A stretch of 48,630 nt of DNA from an uncultured Fusobacterium sp. (GCA_900541465.1 UQJY01000012.1:1-48630), one strand, 5' to 3'; numbered from the stretch's first letter, positions 39,296 through 47,737 are shown. The notes: generated by a model not told the origin, from the sequence alone. Program-made: numbers and translations.

Positions 39296-39622
39296 ATGGT
39301 TAAAAAAGAATTAGTGGAATTATACATGAAGTATAAAAAAATGCATATTTATACTGAAGCTAAAAGAGAGGTTGAAGATTTTATAGAAGTTATGAAACTT
39401 GCTCTTGAAAGAGATGAAGTATTAATTCTTAGAGATTTCGGAACTTTCGAAATAAAAGAAACTAAGAGAAAAATGGCTTTCAATCCGAGAACAGGAGAGG
39501 AAGTGGCATGTACTCCTAAAAAATATATAAAATTTAAAGTTGGAAAAGAACTTGAAGCAAGAATAAATGTTCCTAAAAAAAGAGGAAGAAAAAAAATAGT
39601 TGTAAGTCCAACTGCAAAATAA
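39296..39622 (+). CDS. HU/IHF-family DNA-binding protein with basic tail
   Basis: Small nucleoid protein of 108 aa. The HU core is present: DFGTFEIKETKRK followed by FNPRTGEEV, the DNA-gripping beta arm that ends in the conserved NPRTG, and a final KFKVGKELEARIN. The usual HU length is near 90; here about 17 extra residues form a basic tail with KKRGRKK, similar to an AT-hook core. The N-terminal helix is more divergent than in housekeeping HU, so it may be a specialised paralogue. Own promoter; convergent with the PBP gene. Confidence 0.9.
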   Translation: MVKKELVELYMKYKKMHIYTEAKREVEDFIEVMKLALERDEVLILRDFGTFEIKETKRKMAFNPRTGEEVACTPKKYIKFKVGKELEARINVPKKRGRKKIVVSPTAK

Positions 39623-39646
39623 TAAAAATATAAAATAATTATATAA

Positions 39647-39688
39647 AAAAGCTGCGAGAAATTTTAATCTTGCAGCTTTCTTTTTTTA
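39647..39688. terminator. Bidirectional terminator between HU-like gene and pbp1A
   Basis: AAAGCTGC-AGA pairs with TCT-GCAGCTTT. T runs follow on both strands; the plus-strand T run contains the stop codon of the minus-strand PBP gene. Confidence 0.85.
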
Positions 39689-41734
39689 TCTGTACATTAT
39701 GTCTTTTAAATTTTTATTGTATTTATCACTATGTTCTAACTGAATTTTATTGTTTTTAAGTAAGAATTTTTTGCTTCCTTTACCAGAGATAAGCCCGGAG
39801 AAAGGATCTAAGTTTTGATAATATAATTTTCCATTTGCAACAAGGTTGTCAATATATTCAAAACGGCTTGGAGTGTAATATCCCTCATCAATGATTTTTT
39901 TATAGAAATTTTTCCATAAAGGAGCAACTAAGGCTCCTCCTGTTGTATTTCCCATTTTTGAGTTGTCATCATATCCAAGATATATTGTTGTTACAAGTTC
40001 AGGTGTAAATCCTGCATACCATACAGTACGGGCATCATTTGTTGTACCTGTTTTACCTGCCTGTTCAATAGTTTTGCCGTGTTTTGTTTTTACCTGTGCA
40101 GAACGGCTTGTACCTGTTTTTGTAGAACTTATCAGAAGATTTGTCATAAGAGCAATATCTTCAGAATCAAAAGTTTTTTCTATTATAGGTGTAGCTTTAT
40201 AAAGAGTATTATCGTTTTTATCTCTTACTTCTAAAAGGAAAACAGGCTCAACAGCATATCCTCCGTTTGAAAATACAGCATAGCCTTTTGCAAGCTCCAT
40301 AGGTGTTCCTACAAGAGAACCAAGTGATGCTGTAAGGTCATTTGGCGGATTAAGATTTGCTTTTGTTTTTTTAACTGTGTCAACTAATTTTTCATGTCCC
40401 AAATCTCTTAAAAGTTTTATTGAAATCATGTTGACAGATTTATCAAGTCCCTCAAGAAGAGTTGCATTTTTTCTGTATAAAGTTCCTACGTTTTTAGGTG
40501 CCCAAGTTCCAAAAACAACTCTTGAATCTTCTACAATTGTATTTTCACTTTTACCGTCTATAATTGCAGAAAGATATACAAATGGCTTGAATGCAGAACC
40601 AACCTGACGTTTTGCATCAACAGCTCTGTTAAAGTTTCCCGGCTGAAAATGTTTTCCTCCGATAATTGAAATAACATGACCGTTTGAAGAATTAAGGGTA
40701 ACCATAGCTCCTTGAAGTTCTTTATCTTTTACTAAAGGCTCATAGTTATTAAAAACTTCTTCAGCTGCATTTTGAATATCAAAATCCAAAGTTGTATAAA
40801 CTTTAAGTCCGCCGTTATAAATAGTTTCTTCGTCAAAATTTTTAGCTAAAAGTTCCTGAACTGTATCAGTGAAACTTGGAACTTTAGATTTATTTACAAA
40901 TCCTTTTTTATAAACTATTGTTGTTGTGTCCTTATCAACTTTTGAAAAATCATAATCTTTTGGAAGATTTTCCTCAAGAATAAATTTATGTGACATTGCT
41001 TTTTCATATTCTTCTTTTGAAATTTTATCATATTTAAGCATCTGACCAAGGACAATTTGTGTTCTTCCTAAAGAAAGTCTTAAATTTCTTCTCGGATTAA
41101 ATGCTCCCGGTCTGTTCGGCATACCTGCAAGCATTGCACTTTCAGCTAAATTTAAATCTTTTGGCTCTTTTTTGAAAAGAGACTGGGAAGCACTTCTTAT
41201 TCCATAATCTCCCTCACCAAAATATATTTCATTAAGATATTTTTCAAAAATTTCATCTTTTGTATATCTTTTTTCTATTTCTAAAGTAAGTATCGCCTCT
41301 TTTACTTTCCTTGAAAGTTTTTTATCGTGGGAAAGAAAAGCATTTCTTGCAAGCTGCTGTGTAAAAGAGCTTGCCCCCTGTCTTGCCCGTCCAGAACTCA
41401 TGTTAATAAAAACAGCTCTTACAAGTCCTATGGGGTCAATTCCGTAGTGATTATAAAATCTTCTGTCCTCAATAGCAAGAAAAGCATCTTTTACCACTTG
41501 GGGAACATTTTCAAATTTTACAGGCACTCTTGATTCTTTGTAAATTATATCAATAATTTTGCCGTTTCTGTCAAATATCTGAGTCGGAATTGACGGAGTG
41601 TAAGATTCAACTAATTCAGTTATATTCGGAATCTCTTTTTTGTAATGATTTACAATAAGGGCAGCAGCCACAGCTCCGGTAATTCCCCCTGCAACAATTA
41701 TACAGGCGGCAATTTTTAATATTTTTTTCCACAT
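39686..41734 (-). CDS. Class A penicillin-binding protein (PBP1A type)
   Basis: Bifunctional peptidoglycan synthase, 682 aa from the chosen start. A cytoplasmic stub and one membrane anchor (about 4-27) are followed by the GT51 transglycosylase domain, with the catalytic Glu in AIEDRRFYNHYGID, plus QGASSFTQQLARN and EIYFGEGDYGI. The transpeptidase domain has the active-site SxxK as SAFK, SVN and KTGT in order. A TTG four codons upstream lies in the ribosome site GGAG, so ATG at 41734 is preferred. It precedes no other gene on this strand and shares a bidirectional terminator. Confidence 0.95.
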   Translation of the reverse strand: MWKKILKIAACIIVAGGITGAVAAALIVNHYKKEIPNITELVESYTPSIPTQIFDRNGKIIDIIYKESRVPVKFENVPQVVKDAFLAIEDRRFYNHYGIDPIGLVRAVFINMSSGRARQGASSFTQQLARNAFLSHDKKLSRKVKEAILTLEIEKRYTKDEIFEKYLNEIYFGEGDYGIRSASQSLFKKEPKDLNLAESAMLAGMPNRPGAFNPRRNLRLSLGRTQIVLGQMLKYDKISKEEYEKAMSHKFILEENLPKDYDFSKVDKDTTTIVYKKGFVNKSKVPSFTDTVQELLAKNFDEETIYNGGLKVYTTLDFDIQNAAEEVFNNYEPLVKDKELQGAMVTLNSSNGHVISIIGGKHFQPGNFNRAVDAKRQVGSAFKPFVYLSAIIDGKSENTIVEDSRVVFGTWAPKNVGTLYRKNATLLEGLDKSVNMISIKLLRDLGHEKLVDTVKKTKANLNPPNDLTASLGSLVGTPMELAKGYAVFSNGGYAVEPVFLLEVRDKNDNTLYKATPIIEKTFDSEDIALMTNLLISSTKTGTSRSAQVKTKHGKTIEQAGKTGTTNDARTVWYAGFTPELVTTIYLGYDDNSKMGNTTGGALVAPLWKNFYKKIIDEGYYTPSRFEYIDNLVANGKLYYQNLDPFSGLISGKGSKKFLLKNNKIQLEHSDKYNKNLKDIMYR

Positions 41735-41752
41735 AGTAATCTCCAAATTGTT

Positions 41753-42802
41753 TTATTTAGAATTTCTTTGTCTAAGCTGTCCGCAGGCACCATCAATGTC
41801 AGTACCTTTTTCTCCTCTTATAACAACATTTACTTTTCTGTCATTTTTAAGAATATTATAGAATTTTTCTATTTTCTTTTGGCTAGGTCTTTCAAAATCA
41901 TTTTCCACAACAGGATTGTATGGGATAAGATTTAATGTGTGGTCAAATTCGTGCATAAAGTCTGCAAGAACATTTGCATCATTATCAGATACGTTAAATT
42001 CTTTTATAAGAATATACTCAAAAGTAATTCTACGGTTTGTAATTCTTTGATATTCTTTTAAAACTGTGAAAAGATCTTCTAACGGGAATCTCTTGTTTAT
42101 AGGAATTAACTGGTCTCTTTTTTCATTGAAAACTGCATGAAGAGATACTGCAAGTTCAACAGGAAGTTTTTCTTCAAGAAGTTTTTCAATTCCGGGAACA
42201 ATTCCTGATGTAGAGATTGTAATTTTTCTTTTTGAAATATTAAGCCCGTTTTCATGTGATAAAAGTATAATAGCTTTCATAAGATTGTTAATATTTAGTA
42301 AAGGTTCTCCCATTCCCATGAAAACAATATTGTTTACACTTTCATTTTTATTTCTAAGTCTTCTTTCTATTGTATACACTTGGTTTATAATTTCATGCAC
42401 ATCAAGATTTCTCTCAAATCCAGAAGCTCCTGTTGCACAGAAAGCACATTTTACAGGACATCCTACTTGTGTAGAAACACAAAGTGTATTTCTTGTTTTA
42501 TGTTTTAAAAGAACAGTTTCAATTGTGTTTCCGTCTTCAAGCTTGAAAAGGAATTTTTCTGTTCCGTCAATTTTTGAAACTTTGTGATCCATAAGGTTGA
42601 ATAGAGGAATGTAGGCTTTTTCGTTAAGCATTTCTCTGTCTTTTAAAGATATATTTGACATATCGTGTATATTTCTTGTAAGTTTTCCATGAAGCCAGTT
42701 GAAAATCTGTTTTCCATAGAATTTTTTCATTCCAAGAGAAAGGATATAATCTGTCATTTCCTTTTCGTCAAGGTTTAATAAATTTAATTTAAAATCTTCC
42801 AT
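41753..42802 (-). CDS. rlmN: 23S rRNA / tRNA adenine-C2 methyltransferase RlmN
   Basis: Radical SAM enzyme methylating A2503 of 23S rRNA and A37 of some tRNAs, 349 aa. The cluster-binding motif C-x3-C-x2-C is seen in CPVKCAFC. The GMGEPL block and the C-terminal [10 protein letters not shown], with the cysteine that forms the methyl intermediate, are present. AGGAGGAC-type ribosome site precedes the ATG. It starts upstream of pbp1A on the same strand with an 18-base gap, so the two are probably one transcript. Confidence 0.96.
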   Translation of the reverse strand: MEDFKLNLLNLDEKEMTDYILSLGMKKFYGKQIFNWLHGKLTRNIHDMSNISLKDREMLNEKAYIPLFNLMDHKVSKIDGTEKFLFKLEDGNTIETVLLKHKTRNTLCVSTQVGCPVKCAFCATGASGFERNLDVHEIINQVYTIERRLRNKNESVNNIVFMGMGEPLLNINNLMKAIILLSHENGLNISKRKITISTSGIVPGIEKLLEEKLPVELAVSLHAVFNEKRDQLIPINKRFPLEDLFTVLKEYQRITNRRITFEYILIKEFNVSDNDANVLADFMHEFDHTLNLIPYNPVVENDFERPSQKKIEKFYNILKNDRKVNVVIRGEKGTDIDGACGQLRQRNSK

Positions 42803-42867
42803 TTGTCCTCCGATTGTAATAAAGTTTAAGCCATATTATACCAGATAAGCAATAAAAATACAATTAG

Positions 42868-43995
42868 TTATAAAATATTTTGAAAACTTTTAATAATAAT
42901 TTCTTCGCTTATATTTCCTTTTATATTTCCCTGCTTTGCTCCGCCTCCGCCTTTTACAGAATTATCAACTTTTATAATTTCTTTTATTAGAGCAGAACAG
43001 TTTATGTCTTCACTTGCAATTAAAACAGAATCTTCATAAAATCCAGCAAAAGTTATTTTTTCTTCAGCAAAAACTTTTTTCAGTTCATTTATAAGCTCCT
43101 TGTCCCCATGGTAAAAAACAATTTTGTGGGAATTTATTTCAACTGCATTTTTAAGTATATTTTCTTTTAGATTTAAAGCGTATTTTTGAAGAAGTTGATT
43201 ATATGATTTTTTTAATTCTTCGTGTTCTTTCTGATAGTTTTCAAATTTTTCAAGAATTTCATTATCACGACAGCTGAATTTATGATTAAATGATTTTATG
43301 ATTTCTGATTTTTTTTCATAATCTTTTAAAGCTCTTTGTCCTGCAATAAAAGTAAATCTAGTGTATTTTCCTTTTATTCTTTCGTGAGATAAAATTTTGA
43401 AAACTTTTAAATCTTTAATATCTCCAACGTGAAATCCTGCACAGGCACATAAATCATATCCTTCTATTTTTATAAGTCTTATATATTCATCTGTAATTTT
43501 AGGACTTATTTTTTTTCTTAAACCTTCAACAGTTTCTATTTCATGTCTCATAATTGTTGTTCCTAAAACTTTTGCACCTTTAGAAATGGCTTCATTTACT
43601 TTATCAGAAAGTTCTTTTACCATTTCATCAGATATAGAATCACTGTCAAGGTCAATAGTTGAGACTTCTTCTCCCATTCTGAAGCCAACATTATTAAGAT
43701 TGTAATCTTTTAAAGCAATTCCTGAGAAAAGATGTTCAGCAGTGTGCTGTACAGCAATATCATTTCTTCTTTCAGTATCTAAGGAATATTCATATTCTCC
43801 TTTTTTAAGCTCGTCAGCGATAATAACTTTATCTTCTTTTACTTCTAAAATTTTAATATTGTTTATATGTCCTCTGTCTCCAAGCTGTCCCCCTTTTCCG
43901 TCAGGATATATTCTTGTAGAAAACAGGTCAATGTATTCTACTTCAACAGCATAATTGTCGTTGTATTTTTCACAGCTCTTAATTCCTATGAACAT
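42868..43995 (-). CDS. Alanyl-tRNA editing protein, AlaX-type with DHHA1 domain
   Basis: Predicted trans-editing hydrolase that removes misacylated amino acids from tRNA-Ala, 375 aa. The zinc site of the editing domain is complete: HTAEH (about 81-85) and CAGFH (about 183-187). A coiled coil follows (about 235-275), then a DHHA1-like domain ending with GGGGAKQGNIKG, as at the end of AlaRS. It thus resembles the C-terminal half of AlaRS without the synthetase part. GGAGG lies before the ATG. It is separated from rlmN by 65 bases. Confidence 0.88.
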   Translation of the reverse strand: MFIGIKSCEKYNDNYAVEVEYIDLFSTRIYPDGKGGQLGDRGHINNIKILEVKEDKVIIADELKKGEYEYSLDTERRNDIAVQHTAEHLFSGIALKDYNLNNVGFRMGEEVSTIDLDSDSISDEMVKELSDKVNEAISKGAKVLGTTIMRHEIETVEGLRKKISPKITDEYIRLIKIEGYDLCACAGFHVGDIKDLKVFKILSHERIKGKYTRFTFIAGQRALKDYEKKSEIIKSFNHKFSCRDNEILEKFENYQKEHEELKKSYNQLLQKYALNLKENILKNAVEINSHKIVFYHGDKELINELKKVFAEEKITFAGFYEDSVLIASEDINCSALIKEIIKVDNSVKGGGGAKQGNIKGNISEEIIIKSFQNIL

Positions 43996-44091
43996 TTTCT
44001 TCCTCCATTAAATTTAAGATATATCTCCATTTATCATTTTACAATATATTAAAAAATATTTCAAAATTAATTGTAAAATTCTAAAAAAAAG

Positions 44092-44120
44092 TTGACAAGG
44101 AAAAAAAAATACGTTATCAT
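44092..44120 (+). promoter_or_regulatory. Strong sigma-70 promoter for the tRNA-Leu locus
   Basis: Consensus TTGACA (44092-44097), exact 17-bp spacer, TATCAT (44115-44120). The first tRNA-like sequence, the orphan half at 44158, starts about 30 bases after the predicted transcription start; the intact tRNA is 144 bases further. Confidence 0.85.
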
Positions 44121-44157
44121 ATTTGGGTACATTAAATAAATGAAAATAAAAGATTAT

Positions 44158-44196
44158 GCCTGGATGATGAAATTGGTAAACGTAGCGGACTCAAAA
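44158..44196 (+). pseudogene. Orphan 5' half of a diverged tRNA-Leu
   Basis: These 39 bases align without gaps to the first 39 bases of the intact tRNA-Leu at 44302, with six differences. The D-stem is changed on both sides (ATG/CGT instead of GTG/CAC) and still pairs, so it derives from a once functional paralogue. Similarity stops at the last base of the anticodon loop (CTCAAAA). The next bases cannot form the 3' side of the anticodon stem, and no T-arm or acceptor end follows. Confidence 0.8.
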
Positions 44197-44254
44197 GAAG
44201 CTATGTGGTTGGTTGAAAGTTGGTATAATTAGTTGTTTTGTAGATAGGTATATT

Positions 44255-44275
44255 AAATCGTCCTGTCAAATCGTC
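44255..44275 (+). repeat. Pair of 8-bp direct repeats between the tRNA sequences
   Basis: AAATCGTC occurs at 44255-44262 and 44268-44275. Short direct repeats like this can be arm-type integrase sites, but nothing else supports that. The rest of 44197-44301 shows no gene. Confidence 0.4.
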
Positions 44276-44301
44276 AGTTTATTTAAAAATATTTTTTATA
44301 T

Positions 44302-44388
44302 GCCTGGATGGTGAAATTGGTAAACACGATGGACTCAAAATCCATTGGTAGCGATACCTTGCGGGTTCGAGTCCCGCTCTAGGCACCA
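44302..44388 (+). tRNA. tRNA-Leu(CAA)
   Basis: Complete class II tRNA of 87 bases. The acceptor stem GCCTGGA pairs with TCTAGGC (one G-T), discriminator A and encoded CCA follow. The anticodon stem ATGGA/TCCAT encloses CTCAAAA, anticodon CAA, which reads TTG. A long variable arm and the T-arm GCGGG-TTCGAGT-CCCGC are intact. An integrase gene lies directly downstream in the opposite direction, so its 3' end is the likely attachment site. Confidence 0.95.
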
Positions 44389-44403
44389 CTACTAAATCTA
44401 ATT

Positions 44404-44470
44404 AATCATATATGTTATTTTATAATCTCGCTGGCAGGCTGATTTGAATTAATATATATGATTTTTTTAT
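44404..44470. terminator. Long-loop inverted repeat between tRNA-Leu and int
   Basis: AATCATATAT (44404-44413) pairs with ATATATGATT (44454-44463) and is followed by seven T on the plus strand. It could end the tRNA transcript; the loop of about 40 bases is unusually large. Confidence 0.4.
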
Positions 44471-45735
44471 TTCTCATCAGTGTTACTTTCATCATCTTTC
44501 TTTTTCATCACCTCTTCCACTATTTTAGCAGATTTTTTAATTTTTTTATCTAATAAATGTGAATATGTATCCATTGTTGTAGATATAGAAGAATGCCCTA
44601 ACCATGCTTGTAACTCTTTCATATCCATTCCTCCATTATACATATTAGTTGAGAAAGAATGTCTCAAACAATGAAAATGAACATCTTCATACCCTAATTT
44701 TTGAGTGATTTCTTTAAACTTTTTAGTAATATAATCTAGCTTTATTAAATCTCCATTTTCTTTAACACAGATATTATCAAGATATTTTTTATTGTATGAA
44801 CTTTTAAACATATCTTTAAAATGGTTTTGTCTTTCCTTTAGATTTAGTAAAAAATTTTCAACTTCAGGAATTAATTCTATAGTTCTATAACTTGATTTTG
44901 TTTTTAATTTTTTTCTGTTTAAAAGTTCTCTTTTTTCTCCTTCTATCAAAGAATTTCCAATAGTCATTTTTTTATTTTTAAAATCTATATTGCTCCATAA
45001 AAGTCCTGCAGTCTCACTTCGTCGTAAACCATAATAAATACTAAAAAAAGTAGGTAATTCTAAATGTGTCCCTTTAATATAACTAAGAATTTCAAATGTT
45101 TCATCAGGCAATAAAATTTTAGCAATATATTTTCTTTTTTTAGGTTTATCTACTAAATCAGCTTGATTTGAAGTTACCAATTCTTGTTTTAAAGCAGTTT
45201 GAAGACATTTACGAATATTTGCATGATACCTTATAACTGTATTAGGATTTAATTTCTTCTCATTTAAGCAATAAGTATAAAATTCTTGTATATGCTTAGC
45301 TTTTAAATCTTTTAATAAAATTTTTTTAGATTCAAAATATGGGATTATTTTTCTTTCAATATTCATAGTATAGCCACGAACAGTATTTGGTTCTAAACCA
45401 GCTTTTATAGAATTTAGCCATTGTTTTAAATAATCTGTAAAATAAATATCATCTGTTTCATCTTCTTTAGATTCTGAAAAATAGTATCGGCTCCATTTTT
45501 CTCTAAAAAGTTTTAATCTGTATCTAGCCTCATTTTCATTTTCTAAATTTTTTCTTTTACTTTCTTCAATTACTTTTAATTTTGTACTTTCAGAATGTCT
45601 TATTTTTTCTTTTGTTATTGGATGAATTGTATCAATTATTAAATGATAATATCCATCTTTTTTTCTTATTCTTCCTGGTAATAAATAATTCTTAAGATTG
45701 ATTTTTTCTGTTATAGATAAAACCTCCCTACTCAT
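44467..45735 (-). CDS. int: Tyrosine recombinase (integrase)
   Basis: Site-specific recombinase of 422 aa. The N-terminus holds an arm-type DNA-binding region and a SAM-like core-binding domain (about 95-185). The catalytic set is complete: R238 (GLRRSE), K280, H355 and R358 (HCLRH), H381 (LGHSS) and the nucleophile Y391 (DTYSHL). It starts within the end of the excisionase gene (8-base overlap). The gene end faces the tRNA-Leu 3' end, the usual arrangement for an integrase using that tRNA as attB. Confidence 0.93.
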   Translation of the reverse strand: MSREVLSITEKINLKNYLLPGRIRKKDGYYHLIIDTIHPITKEKIRHSESTKLKVIEESKRKNLENENEARYRLKLFREKWSRYYFSESKEDETDDIYFTDYLKQWLNSIKAGLEPNTVRGYTMNIERKIIPYFESKKILLKDLKAKHIQEFYTYCLNEKKLNPNTVIRYHANIRKCLQTALKQELVTSNQADLVDKPKKRKYIAKILLPDETFEILSYIKGTHLELPTFFSIYYGLRRSETAGLLWSNIDFKNKKMTIGNSLIEGEKRELLNRKKLKTKSSYRTIELIPEVENFLLNLKERQNHFKDMFKSSYNKKYLDNICVKENGDLIKLDYITKKFKEITQKLGYEDVHFHCLRHSFSTNMYNGGMDMKELQAWLGHSSISTTMDTYSHLLDKKIKKSAKIVEEVMKKKDDESNTDEK

Positions 45736-45922
45736 TATTCTCTAAAAAATTAATAAGATTTTCTTTTGTTATTTTATAGAGCCTTCCTATACGGATATGT
45801 TTCAATTTTCCATCTATACAGGCTTTGCGAGCACTATCTTTAGATATTCTGCAATAATTGGCTACATCTTTTAAATTTAAAACATCAGGATAAGCCTCTA
45901 AATCTCTATATTTTTCAAACAT
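45728..45922 (-). CDS. xis: Excisionase-family DNA-binding protein
   Basis: Small helix-turn-helix protein of 64 aa: LNLKDVANYCRISKDSARKAC then GKLKHIRIGRLYKI and a short C-terminal helix, the winged-helix pattern of excisionases. It would bend attachment-site DNA and favour excision by the integrase. GGGAGGTG lies 8 bases before the ATG. Its stop overlaps int. Confidence 0.88.
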   Translation of the reverse strand: MFEKYRDLEAYPDVLNLKDVANYCRISKDSARKACIDGKLKHIRIGRLYKITKENLINFLENNE

Positions 45923-46081
45923 ATTTATACACCTCCCTATAAGTCAAATTTTTTTATTAAGATAAACTCAATGTTTACAACACTTAAATTTTTTTATTTT
46001 TTACAAATAATCGCTTAATTATGAAGATTATTGCCTTTTATTTTAAATTTTTGTATAACAAAAAGAAACGTCTTCTTTTTT
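45923..46081 (-). other. Non-coding AT-rich leader before xis
   Basis: No gene or remnant of relaxase coding sequence is found here. On the minus strand, AAAAGAA-GACG-TTTCTTTT (about 46058-46078) is a weak terminator-like hairpin that could end the IS110-linked RNA. No convincing promoter for xis was found. Confidence 0.4.
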
Positions 46082-46250
46082 ACTATAAAGGCATACTTCC
46101 TCAAAGTTTTTTATGGATACAAACCTCCCATATCTATCAGGTTCTTTGACCTAAATTCCTTCGTTCTGCATCTCCATAATTTGAGTGTCTTTTTGCTCCT
46201 TTGCTGAGTTCTTACTCTAATGGTATGAATATTAGACTTCTGCTCTTATT
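46082..46250 (-). ncRNA. Candidate IS110-associated structured RNA (bridge RNA)
   Basis: Immediately after the transposase, about 170 bases are less AT-rich than the surrounding spacer and hold several hairpins: TCTAAT/ATTAGA with a 9-base loop (46216-46236), GAGT-TCTT-ACTC (46206-46217, an alternative to the first) and AGGT-TCTTTG-ACCT (46140-46153). A weak terminator-like hairpin follows. IS110-family elements encode a bridge RNA in one non-coding end that pairs with target and donor DNA. The size and position fit; the assignment is inference. Confidence 0.4.
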
Positions 46251-46267
46251 TGTTTTTTATGTTTATT

Positions 46268-46310
46268 TTAAATTTAAGCATTTTTCAATGGACGTTTACC
46301 TTAAATTTAA
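46268..46310. repeat. Two copies of a 10-bp palindrome
   Basis: TTAAATTTAA occurs at 46268-46277 and 46301-46310, just after the transposase stop. They could pair with each other or mark a subterminal IS site; in such AT-rich DNA chance is also possible. Confidence 0.4.
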
Positions 46311-46324
46311 TTTTTTTAGCTTTT

Positions 46325-47599
46325 TTAAGCTGCTACAGGTCTTTTTATATCATGTAACATCTTAGTTTCATCATATTTAATTCCTTTTGATAAAATTGTA
46401 AAAAATATCCTAATCATTTTACAGCAAATAGCTGTAAGTGCTTGTTTTTTCTTTAGTGGATTATCTTTACGTTCTACATAATAATTATATATTGATAAAA
46501 ATTTTTCATTTAAATCAATTAACGGAATAGCTGTTCTAAACAAAATAGTTCTTAATTTTTTTCTTCCTCTTTTACTTATTTTGGTTAAACCTTTATGCTT
46601 ACCTGAACTATTTTCTCTTAAAGCCAATCCTGCATATTTCTGCACTTGTTTAGCAGATTTAAAACGTCTTATATCTCCTACTTCAGCGACAAAAGATATG
46701 GCTGTTGCCATTCCAATTCCTTTTATTTCTGCGACTTCTTTTATCTCTGGAATTTCTTCACATAAGCTATTTAACTCTCCTGTTATTAATTCTAGTTGTT
46801 TTTGCTTATATTCATAATCTTCAATTAAAAGTTTTATTTCAAGTCTAGCTAATGAAGTTATATTTTTACATCCGATACTTTTTTTAGCAGCTTCTTCCAG
46901 TTTTTTCGCTTTATCCAAACCAACTCCTCTAAGTTTGGCTTGTTTCCATCGCTTAACTATTCCTTCACTGCCTAATTCAACGATATCTTTTGGTAAAGGA
47001 GTTTCTTTTAAAATCAAGAATCCACTTTTAGACTCTACCACGGAATATATTTTTTCATATTCAGGAAAATATATACTTAGCCATCTATGAATTTTATTTT
47101 TAATTGAAATTATTTGTTTTGTTATACCATCTTTTAATCTGTCCGTTGCTCTTAATTCTCCATAAACTCCTTCAGGAATATATGGAAAGTGAAACCTCCC
47201 TTCAATTACCAACTTAGCAATTACTTTTGGATCTTTTGAATCACTTTTAGTCTGTATATTATCGTCTAGTTCTTTACTTTTTTTAACATGATGAGGATTA
47301 ACTATCACCATAGTTATGTTATTCTCTTTCAAATATTCTCCCAAAGAAAACCAATAATGTCCTGTAGGTTCTAATCCTGCGATTATTTTACTTTTATTGT
47401 TTTTACAGCATAAATCATTAACCCACAAAACAAAACTTTGAAATCCTTCAAAAGAATTTTTAAATTTGAATACTTTGGAAAGTTCTAAACCTCTCCAATC
47501 AAAAGCTCTCGCATAGTGTGTTGTACTTCCTATGTCAATTCCAAGTACTAAAGTTTCTAAATTTACTTGACTAATTTTGAAGTTTTGATTACAATTCAT
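46325..47599 (-). CDS. IS110-family transposase (DEDD recombinase)
   Basis: Protein of 424 aa. The RuvC-like N-terminal domain has the acidic residues D22 (GIDIGS), E77 (GLEPTGHYW), D120 and D123 (KSDSKDP). A coiled coil links it to the C-terminal Transposase_20 domain with the helix-hairpin-helix IKGIGMATA and the catalytic Ser region NSSGKHKG (Ser331/332), followed by ISKRGRKKLR. All hallmark residues are intact, so it is probably active. AAGGAGG precedes the ATG but can be sequestered in a hairpin (47602-47660). Confidence 0.92.
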   Translation of the reverse strand: MNCNQNFKISQVNLETLVLGIDIGSTTHYARAFDWRGLELSKVFKFKNSFEGFQSFVLWVNDLCCKNNKSKIIAGLEPTGHYWFSLGEYLKENNITMVIVNPHHVKKSKELDDNIQTKSDSKDPKVIAKLVIEGRFHFPYIPEGVYGELRATDRLKDGITKQIISIKNKIHRWLSIYFPEYEKIYSVVESKSGFLILKETPLPKDIVELGSEGIVKRWKQAKLRGVGLDKAKKLEEAAKKSIGCKNITSLARLEIKLLIEDYEYKQKQLELITGELNSLCEEIPEIKEVAEIKGIGMATAISFVAEVGDIRRFKSAKQVQKYAGLALRENSSGKHKGLTKISKRGRKKLRTILFRTAIPLIDLNEKFLSIYNYYVERKDNPLKKKQALTAICCKMIRIFFTILSKGIKYDETKMLHDIKRPVAA

Positions 47600-47601
47600 C
47601 T

Positions 47602-47660
47602 GATACCTCCTTGTGAATATTTTTAAAGTTTGAACTACTTTAATTTTACATTGAGGTATC
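47602..47660 (-). promoter_or_regulatory. Inverted repeat that can hide the transposase RBS
   Basis: GATACCTC (47602-47609 on plus) is perfectly complementary to GAGGTATC (47653-47660). On the minus-strand transcript the 3' arm contains the GGAGG of the transposase. A transcript entering from outside would carry both arms and could be poorly translated. On the plus strand the repeat is followed by seven T and could act as a terminator. Confidence 0.5.
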
Positions 47661-47737
47661 TTTTTTTGTTACTATTTATTTTTTATTATACAGGAATGCT
47701 CCTTTTTTTATTATTTGGTATTTATTTTTACCATAAC

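Larger units (their letters stand above)
46058..47737 (-). mobile_element. IS110-family insertion sequence (borders approximate)
   Basis: One transposase gene with a long non-coding 3' flank and a shorter 5' flank. IS110 elements lack terminal inverted repeats, so the borders cannot be fixed from one copy. The upstream border probably lies close to the end of the shortened relaxase gene. Confidence 0.55.

Noticed and set aside
44158..44196. A second functional tRNA-Leu
   Set aside because: Only the 5' half is present; the anticodon stem cannot close and there is no T-arm or acceptor 3' strand.
44255..44275. Integrase arm-site repeats
   Set aside because: Two 8-bp direct repeats are suggestive but too short and too few, and they lie on the chromosomal side of the intact tRNA.
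45923..46081. Remnant of the relaxase C-terminal part downstream of the IS
   Set aside because: The stretch has stops in all minus-strand frames and no relaxase-like sequence.
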